Below, piece after piece: positions 39,391-64,000 of a DNA stretch of 64,000 nucleotides. Every line of letters starts with the position of its first letter. Position 1 is the first letter of the stretch. The stretch is from Xestospongia bergquistia. Taxonomy: Eukaryota > Porifera > Demospongiae > Haplosclerida > Petrosiidae. A model generated the notes under the pieces. It worked only from the letters and a program-made list of their open reading frames with translations, did not search any database and had not been told where the DNA came from. The translations under genes were made by a program, and so were the position numbers. Location: positions 930,001 to 994,000 of the forward strand of contig OZ014417.1 in the NCBI GenBank assembly GCA_963965975.1, in the 5' to 3' direction.

Positions 39391-42300
39391 GTTTCTAGTT
39401 CCTCCCACATTAACAATAAATGGCTCAGATAATGTGATTGTTTTACTAAATACTTCTCTTCTACTTTCCTTTACAATCTATAATGCATCTCCTCCTGTAA
39501 GAACTAATAACATTAAATGGGTCTTCACTCCTACTAACAAGCCACATGTCATTATTACATCAACACATGATTCTCGTTACAAATTTACTGATAATCTTTT
39601 AACACTTACTATCAATAACGTTACATTTGATGACGAGGGCATTTATCAGATTAGTGTGTTTAATGAGGCAGGAAATGATGTGTCAAAGATTACTGTGATT
39701 GTTGAAGGTATAAAAGATGAATGACTGACTGGTTGGAATCATGGATGGATGGATGGATGGATACATGAATGAATGGATGGATGGTTGATTGATGGATGAA
39801 CTGAAGAGTATATCCTATTTTTTATTTTATTAGCTCCTCCCACAATCGTACCCTCTACAGCTGAAGTATTGGTATTAAAGGAGGACAATGTTATCCTTAA
39901 CTGTACTGCTGTCTCTAAGCCATTGCACTCAGTTCAATGGAGAGGACCAAATGGAGCAATCAATGGAACAAGGTAAGACCTGTTAAACATTACTATAAAG
40001 TACATTGCATAGGTATTTATATAGTATCAATATTAAAGGTGTTAGTAATGATTTAAATGTGGAAAAATTTTGTTATATTTTCTTTTTGTAGATTTTCTAT
40101 AGCCGGACCAAATACAACTACTCATCATTATGGTTCTTTACTTATATCAGATGTTTCTCTATCAGATGCTGGTATGTATGTATGTACTGTTAGAAATAAA
40201 CACGGACAAGATAATATTACTATTACTCTGAGAGTACAAGGTATCAGGAGAAATTTATAGACACAGTTTAACTTGTTATGTTATAATAGTTCCTCCACAG
40301 TTTATACTGTCACCTCAAGATATTGTGGCTCAAAATAATGAGACAGTTGTTTTGACATGTGAGGTTTATAGTTTTCCTCCATCAGAAGTGTTATGGCAAA
40401 AAGATAATAAACTATTACAAGTGACTCCGCCTTTCTACGTCAACAATACACTTAACCCAGCTGGTGTTAGGGTTCGATCATCTCTCACCTTATCTAATTT
40501 GAATTATTCTAATAATGGGTCCTATTCTTGTTTTGCTTATAACAACTTAACTTCGCTACTCTCTCTAGTGTCTGATTTTGCCATACTTGTAGTAAATGGT
40601 ATGTTTCTATAGTAACCATATCAAGTCTGCCATATATATTTCCACAGATCCAGTCACAATCACTCAAGCACTAATAACACCTGATATTATCAATGAAGGA
40701 GATAATGTAAAAATAACCTGTCAAGCACAAGGTCGTCCTCAACCTAATATCACTTGGAATACTATTCAAGGACCAGGTCTCTTTGATATTATTACAACAT
40801 TCCTATACAATCCATCCAGTGGTGTCTATATAACTACATCTGTATTGTCATTATCTAATGTATCATACTATGATATTGGCTTGTATGAGTGTCTAGCAAG
40901 TAATAATCCTTATGATACTGGGGCTGTTTTGGCCACTGATAAACACTCCTTCAAAGTCACAGTAATAGGTGAGGAAATACATTCCATTATAAAGCAAGTT
41001 CTTAGCATTAGAGAGTATTCTATATTATGCATTTGGCTTATAAGTGAACTCCATTTTCTTTTCTAGTCTTTCCACAGTTACTTGTGAAGGAATCCTCACA
41101 TACAGCTCTACTCAATGAAAATATTGCTTTTACAGCAATGTTAACCAATTTACCTATTAATATGGTTTACTGGAAAAGACAAGATAGTCTACTAATATTG
41201 GATGATAGTAACAAATATATCAGTCACTATAATAGTGGCAGTGGTAGGATTATATTAACTATTAACAGCTTGAACATAAGAGATAGAGGGAACTATACAT
41301 TGACAGTACTGACACCAGCTGGAAATATCTCAGCTAGTTTTTCTCTTCATGTTTATGGTAATTTTATTATGATCTAGTTTTAAATAATTTCATTTAGTTC
41401 TCTTTCAAAAGCTTCACCCTCCATTTATACACCTTCTCCAACAACTTCCATTCAGTTAGAAGGTGGAACAAGCACTTCATTTGAATGTGTTACTGATGGT
41501 TTTCCAAAACCAAACATTATCTGGCTTTTTAATAATACTTTGATTACAGTAAGGACATATTCTCTCTTATCAAATTAAGACTTTTTTTTAATTTCAGGAT
41601 AGAAGGTTCTCTACCTCGTTTGAATTAATTCAAAGTTACAGAGATGGAGTTCCTACTTTTAAAAGTGTTCTTCAAGGCACAAATTTATGGGAAGATGACA
41701 ATGGAAGATACATCTGTAATGTTACTAATGACTGGGGCAGTGTGATGCTATTATACAAGTTGAATGTGAAACTTGGTTAGTCACTATTATCACTATTACC
41801 ATTGTCGCTATCACTTCTCTCACTGTTACCATTGTCATCATCACTTCTCTCATTGTAATGATTGTCAATGTCACTTCTCTCATTTCCAGTTAACTTTTGT
41901 GATCCTAACCCATGTCTAAATGAGGCTACCTGCTTAAATAAAAAATCTTCTTATCTTTGCCTCTGTGCTGATGGCTGGACAGGAATAAATTGTTCTCAAG
42001 GTAAGAGTTTATTGTCATAACAGTAACATACAATTTCCTTTTTTTCATCTTTCATTAGTTGCTACAAAGCCCTCTCCTCCTATGTTTATAAAAGAACCAA
42101 ATACTACATATGTATCCAGGGGAGAAAGAGTTATATTATCTTGTATTGTTAGTGGTTATCCACAGCCAACCATTAGATGGTACAAAAATGATGTATTAAT
42201 AGAGGGCGCTGAGTCCCCCTATTACCAGATCAGAGTACTAACGTTGGATACTAGAGGCCAATACTACTGTGTTGCTATCAATTCTCTTGGAAATAAGACA

Positions 42301-45300
42301 TCAAACAAAGCATATGTGAAAATTAAAGGTGATCTTTATTATAACTTGTCAGATTTAAGCTAACTTTTTTATACATAGTTATCAGATCTATCCTACAAAG
42401 GAAATAAAATAATAATAAACAATACTAACCTATGTATTTAACCCTGCAGTTTTTGTAAATACTTTGAAATTAAATAACCACCGTACAATGTACTCTGAGA
42501 GACAAAGATCATAAATAATGGTATATTATCTTGTATAGGCTTAGTACAGTACAGAGCAGAATTTAATTTTAGCAAAGAATTTATTGACAATTATGTTATT
42601 GGTGATAAGACATTCCATTCTGTGTTACAAAGAGAAGTGAATAGTAATGATGACACTTATAAAGTAACTGAACAATATTTGAGCAAAATTGAAACAATAG
42701 TGAGTTAACATAACATGTAATTTCTCTTAACACTTTTAATAATCATTATTATTATTATTTTATTTAAGATTGATGAAGTTTTGAGTAGATCAATTCATTC
42801 ACTTGAAGGAAACATTTCATATTATGGTGTGCAAATCCTACGTTCAGAAAATATAACGTATGTTCCCTTTACAACATATTTAAACATCAACTATGTACTA
42901 AATTATATGATGTTAATATCATAGGTGTCTACTTCAACCTATACCTGTTCTGGTCACTCTTGTATCTGAAGGTGGTAATACTAATTTGTTTTTGGCATTA
43001 AAAGCTATATTAACAAATTTATCTTCTATTCTTGCCGAGAGAACTAACCTTTTAGATCCAGTTATAATTAAAGAACAAAATATCTTTCGATTTGGTATGA
43101 TTATTTAGAAACTGGTGGTATTTTTGATCTTATATTTTTAGATGGCTGTCCTGATAATGCAACTATCAATCCGTCTCCTGATAATGATCCAAATCTGGTA
43201 TTTAGGCTCAATTGGACAGAGACAGACATCAGTCAATCTCAGACTCTCAAGTAGATTTTACAATGCTAAAAACATTTCCTTTAAACTATTTCATTTGGTT
43301 TAGGTGTCCTTGTGGTCCACCTGATTTTGATATTGGTGTGCGAAGGGTTGCCACTCGAAAATGCATAGGTGATTTCATCAATGGTGCTAAGTGGGGAGAC
43401 CCTGATGATAGCCAGTGTTCTGAATTCTCTCCAGCTGGTAGAAAACTTTGCCAGTTAGCTTCAGTAAGTCAATTTGTACACACACACACACATGAAACAT
43501 TGACAGACACATATGGTAGAATATCATTAAGTTTTACACAATAACTCCTGTCTCCTATGCTGTTTCTCTCACAGCTTACAGAAACTAATGAAATAGTTAA
43601 TGGATTGAGTAATATAACATCAGAAACAGAACAGATCAGGTCATTAGAGGTATCCATTTCTACTGTATTTATGGAAGATCTTTCTACCAACGTCAGTGGC
43701 ATAGTGAATGTAAGTTTTTATGATAACTCAATTGTTACAATGACTGGTGGTATCACTTTGTGCAGCTATCAGGGATTTACTTCAATGTTGTTGACAACCT
43801 ACTTAGTGTTAGTAATGAATCAATCATAGATAGCAATGAAGAGGCTCAAACCTCAAGAAGGTATGAATAGATGGACAGATAGAAGGACTGACAAGCAGAT
43901 AGACGGAGAATAGAACAAAGATAATGACAGAAGTTTTTTCATAATTTTTTTCCACTTTCATTAGGTTATTAGACTCATTTGAAGTAGTGGTAGATCAATA
44001 CCCAGCATCAAATAATGCCACATCATTGACATATCAACAATATGCAGTGACTATACAACAGTTCAATTCAACTACTGATGATATTATTTTTAGTGTTAAT
44101 CATAGCAACAACACTTTGTTCAATAGCGATGATATATCATTTAAAAAATTCAACAACCCAGCTGCAACCATAACTCTCCCCAGCTCTGTTCTAGGTGTTG
44201 TTAATAAAGACAATTCAACAGTGAGGCTTACACAGGCTGTCTTTAGAACAGATTTTCTCTTTCTTCGTCGAAAAAATCTCTTACGAAGGAATCCTTACTT
44301 AAAAGTTGGAAGTATTCTTATATCAGCAAGTGTTGGGAATGAGAGTGTTGAAGATTTAAAGGATTGGGTGACTATTACCTTTAGAAAAAATGAAGTAAAA
44401 GAATAATCATTAGATTGTATGTATTATTCTTTACCTATTGTTTTTCTCAGGCTCTCAAAAAAGATGCTACCTGGGTAAATTGCTCCTTTTGGGTAGCAGA
44501 AGCTGATGGTATGATATTTATATATTAAGATCATTAAATTTTATATTAATATAATAGATGGCTATGGTAACTGGTTAAATGATGGTTGTATTGTTGTTAA
44601 TGAAACTGATGATATCGTTGACTGTGCTTGTAATCACTTGACAACTTTTTGTCTCATCATGGTGAGAGTGTTGTCATAATGACAGATTTATCTCTCTCTC
44701 TCTCTCTCTCTCTCAGGATGTTGCTCCGTTACCCGAAAACCCCCCACCTCCTCTTCCTAAAGGTGCAGAAGAAGTTGTTATGTCCCTGTCTTATCTTGGT
44801 TGCTGTGTTTCTATTGTTTGTTTGATAATCATTGTACTTACCTATACAATTGAGAAGTAAAAAAGAATAAATTTGTGTTGTGTAATAATATCTCATTGCA
44901 GACGATTACGAGCAGCTAAAAACAGCAAGCTTCTTCTTAATTTATGTTTTGGTCTACTTGGCCTGTATATTGTTTTCATACCTGCTTTATATTCTTCATC
45001 TGTCATACCATTGTGTATTGTGTTCAGTGGTCTCTTGCATTATTTTTTTCTTGTAAGTTTTTTGGGTATGGCATCTGAAGCAACTGTACTCTACCTGGAC
45101 CTGGTAAAAATTTTTACTAGCGGACAAAACACTATCATTTTAAAAATCATCATTGTAACTTGGGGTAAGAATGTAATTATAACATGACAACATGTGGTTA
45201 ACTTCATTTCCAGTAACTCCTTTGTTTGTTGTTGGGTTCTCTTTGGCTCCTGACTATGAAAATTATATCACTGAGGAATTGTAAGATCAAATTTGCTCAT

Positions 45301-46125
45301 ATATAATAGTTGAGTCATTATACTGGTCTCTCTCTCTCTCTCTGTAGTTGTAGACCAATTGGCTGGCAATTCTGGATTGGGTATATCATTCCATTTGGCT
45401 TCATTTATGCCTATAACTGGATCATGTTTGTTATTATTGTTTTTTCAATCTTCAAACAAATGCATCACATGACCTCTCAGACTGGTAACAAAACCTTAGA
45501 GGCAAATCTCAAGAAGAGACTGTTGCTGTTAGTGATTTTGAGTTTACTGTTTGGTTTGGGATGGGGAATTGGACTGTTTACAACTAATAGTCTTCCTGTC
45601 CATTGGCTGCGTTTCTCATTTCAAATAATCTTTGTGGTTTTGACCAGTTTTCAAGGTCTTTTTATTTTCATTCTGTATGGAATTAGACTGCTTAAAGTTC
45701 GCAGGGTCTGGTTAAAGTGGTTTTATACTTTATCAAACCGACAAGACAAGGCAGTTCAAGTTGATATCACACTACGTAATAATTACAATAAAAGTAGCAG
45801 TGACAAAACACCTCAAAAACCAATGTATCAGCTAGGTTCATTCAAGGATGAGTCAACATCTGTTGAACTAAAGAGCTGTGTGACATCTAGCACTTCCTCT
45901 CCTCCTATTTCATCTCCTGTTATCACACCAGAACTGACTTCATCTCAAACACCCATACCCGATGCTACAGTACCTGAAGATGCAGAACATCAAATAACTG
46001 AAAAGACAGCAGCTAAGATACTGAAAGACACTTCTTTACAAGATTCATTGTTAACTAATGAAACATCAACTGTTGATCAACATGATGAGAAACAAGAGTT
46101 AAAAGACTCATTACCAGACCTATGA
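34405..46125 (+). CDS. Adhesion GPCR with 14 Ig-like domains and one EGF (receptor C)
   Basis: Exons total 7206 bases (2401 aa): 34405-34456, 34617-34916, 35027-35332, 36119-36421, 36473-36595, 36674-36880, 37545-37706, 38177-38323, 38461-38763, 38949-39278, 39399-39707, 39834-39972, 40092-40240, 40290-40598, 40648-40968, 41067-41357, 41412-41548, 41598-41775, 41890-42000 (EGF), 42059-42328, 42539-42699, 42769-42857, 42925-43094, 43142-43250, 43304-43463, 43575-43709, 43766-43860, 43965-44394, 44451-44508 and 44558-44661 (GPS), 44717-44856, 44902-45164, 45214-45280, 45348-46125. Ig1 is the most changed of the three: it has six more residues than A, including a basic RRKRV stretch after the first cysteine. 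A three-base deletion near 46121 creates a TGA, removing about 24 residues from the tail compared with A. GPS and 7TM are intact. Two MITE-like insertions enlarge its introns. Confidence 0.92.
35345..35846. mobile_element. MITE-like element, second family, in the Ig2-Ig3 intron of receptor C
   Basis: About 502 bases with terminal inverted repeats GATCGGGAAA(A/G)TTTCG, flanked by TA on each side. It is absent from the same intron of A and B. The internal sequence has no long open frame. Size, TIRs and TA duplication suggest a non-autonomous mariner-like element. Confidence 0.85.
36999..37421. mobile_element. Degenerate copy of the 35345-35846 element in the Ig4-Ig5 intron of receptor C
   Basis: Starts with a decayed terminal repeat (AATCGGGTGTTACAAAAGTTTC) and follows the internal sequence of the complete copy (CATGTAAAAATTAACATGTT, later CTCAAAAGAGCCATC). 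The right end is lost. About 390 bases of intron present in A (roughly 7750-8140) are missing here. Confidence 0.8.
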
Positions 46126-46248
46126 AGGTCTGATGTCAATACACACAGCCTCACTAAGTACCTACAGTAACTTGGAGTCAGTAGATGTATAGACAGAGAT
46201 CATGTCACATTTGTATTGTATATGTGTTTTTTTGACCCATTTTCATTG

Positions 46249-46254
46249 AATAAA
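46249..46254 (+). terminator. Poly(A) signal of receptor C abutting the TRMT61A stop codon
   Basis: AATAAA at 46249-46254 is directly followed by TTA at 46255-46257, the minus-strand TAA stop of TRMT61A. Cleavage 10-30 bases downstream would fall inside the TRMT61A coding sequence. Confidence 0.7.
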
Positions 46255-47789
<1,535 letters not shown>

Positions 47790-48006
47790 CTATAATGGTC
47801 GATTAGCCACCACGTGGGTGCGAAATTAAGCTTACGGGAATATACGGAAACGTTCTGAAATATCTATAGAAATTAAATGGAGCCAAGATTTAATTAATAA
47901 TTCAGTTCCGTATACTACTATCAGAGTCTTCAGCTCATCTGTTACCATGGAAATTATTAATTAATAGACAATAGCTCTCGGAGGTAAAAAGGGGGTTGAG
48001 CTGCTC
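47790..48006. promoter_or_regulatory. Bidirectional promoter between TRMT61A and Fused
   Basis: The 217 bases separate two divergent start codons. A CACGTG (E-box) lies near 47811, and a conserved block (TTACGGGAATATACGGAAACG) follows. The same interval is conserved in the dead copy at 18529-18744. No TATA box is obvious. Confidence 0.6.
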
Positions 48007-49286
48007 ATGATGGAGAATTACCATGTACTAGAACTTATAGGAGAAGGTTCCTTTGGTAGAGTATACAAAGGCAGACAAAAGCACTCAAAACAGGTGAACA
48101 TAATATTTATTATTAATGATGTCCTTCATTGTATTGCAGATCATTGCTCTCAAGTTTATTCCAAAGTTAGGACGAACAGCTGAAGAACTACATGCTCTTC
48201 GAAGAGAGATATCTATAATGGCCGAGCTAAATCATCCTAACATTATTAAATTGTACGACTGTATTGAAACAGATAAAGAAGTATGACATACATTGAGTGT
48301 CAACAAGTTTGTCCTCTCCTCTCTTAAGGTTTGTATGGTGACGGAATATGCAGAAGGCGATCTATTTCAAATACTAGAAGATGATACTACATTGCCAGAA
48401 TCAGAGGTTAATAGTATACAATGATGGATGACTCATCTTTATCTTTTATAGATACAGTCAATAGCTACTCACTTAGTGTCAGCTCTCTTCTACTTGCATT
48501 CACGCCGCATTCTTCATCGAGACATGAAACCTCAGAATATTTTAATTGGAAAGGAAGGAATTGTCAAACTGTGCGACTTTGGGTAAGAAGTACAAGACTT
48601 ATCTCATATAAGAAAGGCGTCTATGACCTTGTTTCTTCTAGATTTGCAAGAGCTATGAGCATGAATACAATTGTACTCACCTCCATCAAAGTAATTGTAA
48701 TATATATTGTTGTTATATAAAAACACATACCATATTGAAATGTATGCAAGTATCACATGTCTTAAAACAGGTCTACACAACTAGTTTTCAAAACTGGTTT
48801 TCAATTATTATAGGGTACACCTCTTTACATGTGTCCAGAAATAGTTCAAGAAAAACCTTATGACCATAACTCAGATCTTTGGTAAAAGAACCAGGTGTCA
48901 TTTCAATGTTCAATTCTTGGTTTGTTTCAGGTCTTTAGGTTGTATTTTGTACGAGCTGTATACTGGAGAGCCACCTTTCTATACTAATAGTATTGTACAG
49001 TTAGTTAAGATGATCGTTAATGTAAGTAGAAATATATTATTACAAGTTACAATAAATATTGTTGTTAAAATGTTGTTTAGGATCCTGTTCACTGGCCTAG
49101 TAATATCAGTACAGAGTTTCAAGTAAGTGATGTTTAAAAACATACTAATGTTGTATTTAGTAAAATGGATTTTTCAGAATTTCTTAGAAGGACTACTTGA
49201 AAAAGAACCATCTAAAAGATTGTCATGGCCTGAATTACTTTATCATCCATTTGTTGTTGAAGGTAGTACAATCACTTCTACACACG

Positions 49287-49348
<62 letters not shown>

Positions 49349-50446
49349 ACACTCATACACATACATAATAGATAAAGTTTTTTATCTGTTTATCAGGTCT
49401 CGACTTAGAGTATTTATTAAAATGTGCTGAAGAGGGTCAGATAAAGGCATCATCTCGTCCCAGTACTACTCCTCTCTCCTCTACCACAAGAACTAAATCA
49501 GCTCCAGCTAATGTAACAAAAACTACAATAGATCATCCAACAACTTGTCTATATCTCTATGTAGATAGGGGACACTCCCCATCCTATAATAATGAATGCT
49601 TGGATGGATTTAGATGTTGCCTATCAAAAGATAACAATTGCTGATACACATACAGAGAATAAAGATGTTAAAGAGGAGGAGATAGCAGAGAGTGAAGGCA
49701 TTATAGAGAAGGTGAATGAAATGGTGGAGAAGGATGATGTTATGATAGAGAAAGAGGAAGCAGTAACTGAGAAGGAACAGGAGTCCAAATCCAATTCATT
49801 ACTCGTACATGACTCACTAGAGGAGGACGAGGAGGAGGTAGACAATGTTGAGAACTAAATTACTTAAGAAACTATTAATTTAGGGAATTAATGAGAGTAG
49901 TGGCATCAAAGACTGGAAGATGGTATTAGCTCAAGTCAAGGACACTCTCCAAATAATTGGTATCAGTTCAGTTATTGTTATATGATTTCATTATCCTTTA
50001 TTTTACAGGGAGCAGTGATAGCTATCCTCATAAAATGGGTAACAAGGTTGTAACAATACTAAGGCCTTGGTTACAAGAGATACTACCTCAGACAGAGGAT
50101 ACAATGAAGAGTGTAGTTTTAAATCAATGTTCTGAAATGCTTTTACTATTGAGAGATCTACTACATGACAAGCTAATGTATATTGGTATTTATAACATAC
50201 ATTATTTGATGTTGTACTTCTATTAGGAGTACTGATGTTATAGTAGTTATTACATTGGAGTTGAACCTTTTACAATTGATATCTAATTCAATATTGTTGA
50301 TAGTGCATTATGATTGCTCTCAAAGAGAATTGCAAGTAAGTTAATTTAAGTTAAGTAGATCTAAAGACTATTCTCCCTCTAGTATCTGCAAATGATGATA
50401 AATCTGTTAAGAATCTTAGTACCTCAGGTAGTCACAGTGTCATGGT

Positions 50447-50526
<80 letters not shown>

Positions 50527-51222
50527 TGATAATGACCAATGACAAATAGCTAGAAACTCAATGATTTTTTGTTGTTTTATAAAATGGTTTATTATATTTA
50601 CTAACAGGTTAATTCCATCTTTACTAAATGTATATAAAACCTTATGTGCTATATTAACTACATCACATACAATCAGTCCACATGAAGTAGGTCATATAAA
50701 TAGCTAACTGCCTCATCTACTAGTAAATTATTAGATTGTTTTAGTATTAAAAGTTATCACTGTGGTAGCCAGTACAAATTGGGAAAAAAAAGATTTTAAA
50801 GACTTTATAAGGTACTTATATTGAACTAATTGTATTCTTGTGCATATCAGTTCTGACCAGATGTTTGGAGAACTCAGTTAATATGAAACATATTTTTGAG
50901 TCAGTTGAATTTGAAGGAAGTGGTTGTCTGTTACGTGAGTATTATAATGTAATAGTGAATCTATTGTAATAATATATTATAGCTCTTATTGCTGTTTGGG
51001 TACATTTAAGTCCAACAGTTTTGTCACAGTTTGTTGAGTCAGCAAAAATGAGTCAGGTATGGTTTAGATGGATGGATAAATGGATAGATAATGACATTTT
51101 ATGAACTAAATTATACATTGTAGGGACGAGCTTATCTTTGTTATCACTTCAATAACTCTACTCCACAATACGAGAAAGACTGTCACCGACTACAACAATT
51201 ACTTGACAGAGAGCACCAATGA
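48007..51222 (+). CDS. STK36: Fused serine/threonine kinase (STK36)
   Basis: Twenty exons total 1980 bases (659 aa): 48007-48093, 48140-48280, 48329-48406, 48452-48582, 48642-48690, 48814-48881, 48931-49021, 49081-49122, 49178-49262, 49397-49512, 49565-49837, 49884-49959, 50009-50177, 50227-50335, 50383-50444, 50608-50686, 50735-50811, 50861-50934, 50983-51056, 51124-51222. The kinase domain (about residues 7-257) has GEGSFG (12-17), the ATP lysine K34, HRDMKPQN (124-131), DFGFARA (144-150) and GTPLYMCPE, all very close to animal Fused. Fused acts in Hedgehog signalling and in building motile-cilium central pairs; a sponge role is more likely ciliary, by inference. After an acidic linker (exon 11) the C-terminal part is helical and Leu-rich, as in STK36, but the protein is about half the length of the human one. 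Exons 10-18 are less certain because they rest on frame and splice logic. Confidence 0.92.
49284..49348. repeat. (CA)n microsatellite in a Fused intron
   Basis: About 30 CA repeats between exons 9 and 10. Open frames through it are spurious. Confidence 0.95.
50449..50523. repeat. (GA)n microsatellite in a Fused intron
   Basis: About 37 GA repeats right after the donor of exon 15. Being purine on the sense strand, it sits at a 5' splice site, unlike the CT tracts at acceptors in the GPCR genes. Confidence 0.95.
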
Positions 51223-51235
51223 TATAAAAATTAAC

Positions 51236-51241
51236 AATAAA
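51236..51241 (+). terminator. Poly(A) signal of Fused
   Basis: AATAAA 14 bases after the Fused stop. The convergent receptor D stops at 51397, so the two 3' UTRs share about 170 bases. Confidence 0.7.
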
Positions 51242-51396
51242 TCTTTTAATTTAAATAATGTCACAAATGTAATGAAAGTACATCGTGTAACAATAACATA
51301 CAATATTTGACATTAATATACAATGATTTGACATTAATATACTATGATTTGATATTTACAAATTTACTTATATCAGGTGTAGTGTAAATAATGAAA

Positions 51397-64000
<12,604 letters not shown>

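Noticed and set aside
49127-49430. His/Thr-repeat open frames
   Set aside because: Translation of a (CA)n intron microsatellite.
49624-49845. Minus-strand Ser-rich open frame
   Set aside because: Mirror of the acidic exon 11 of Fused; Glu/Asp codons read as Ser/Phe on the other strand.

Overview
The window is eukaryotic and almost certainly from an animal with a compact, AT-rich genome. It has short GT-AG introns (mostly 40-200 bases, a few of several hundred), pyrimidine microsatellites at splice acceptors, an Ig-rich adhesion-GPCR family and a Hedgehog-pathway Fused (STK36) kinase. Intron size and gene content fit a demosponge such as Amphimedon; that is inference, no marker gene was compared.

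Layout. 1-3458 (-): a leishmanolysin-like M8 metallopeptidase whose 3' end lies off the left edge. 3459-5628: spacer with a 21-base minisatellite, a decayed GPCR last exon and a TA-flanked MITE-like element. 5629-16942 (+), 21174-32532 (+) and 34405-46125 (+): three tandem paralogous adhesion GPCRs (called A, B, C here), each of 34 exons. Between A and B lie a TRMT61A pseudogene, a Fused (STK36) pseudogene fragment, an orphan leishmanolysin first exon and a second copy of the decayed GPCR exon. Between B and C lie only the tail of TRMT61A and a 126-135 base tandem repeat. 46255-47789 (-): the intact TRMT61A, head-to-head with 48007-51222 (+), the intact Fused kinase. 51397 to beyond the right edge (-): a fourth, divergent adhesion GPCR (D) with the same architecture.

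How it fits together. The remains indicate an ancestral block [leishmanolysin 5' end - old GPCR remnant - adhesion GPCR - TRMT61A - Fused] that was copied and then eroded, leaving three working receptors and one working copy of each passenger gene. My exon models sum to multiples of three for A (2426 aa), B (2398), C (2401), Fused (659) and TRMT61A (372), so all five appear intact. The receptors carry a signal peptide, 14 Ig-like domains interrupted by one EGF, a SEA-like segment, a hormone-receptor-motif-like Cys segment, a GAIN-like region, a GPS with the cleavable HL/T site, seven TM helices and a Ser/Thr/Pro-rich tail. Every third or fourth Ig domain lacks the canonical disulphide cysteines, in A/B/C and in D. 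The outermost two Ig domains differ most among the paralogues while the membrane-proximal part is nearly identical. This suggests a recognition-receptor cluster that is diversifying at its tip and homogenised by gene conversion elsewhere.

No tRNA, rRNA, CRISPR or viral genes were seen.
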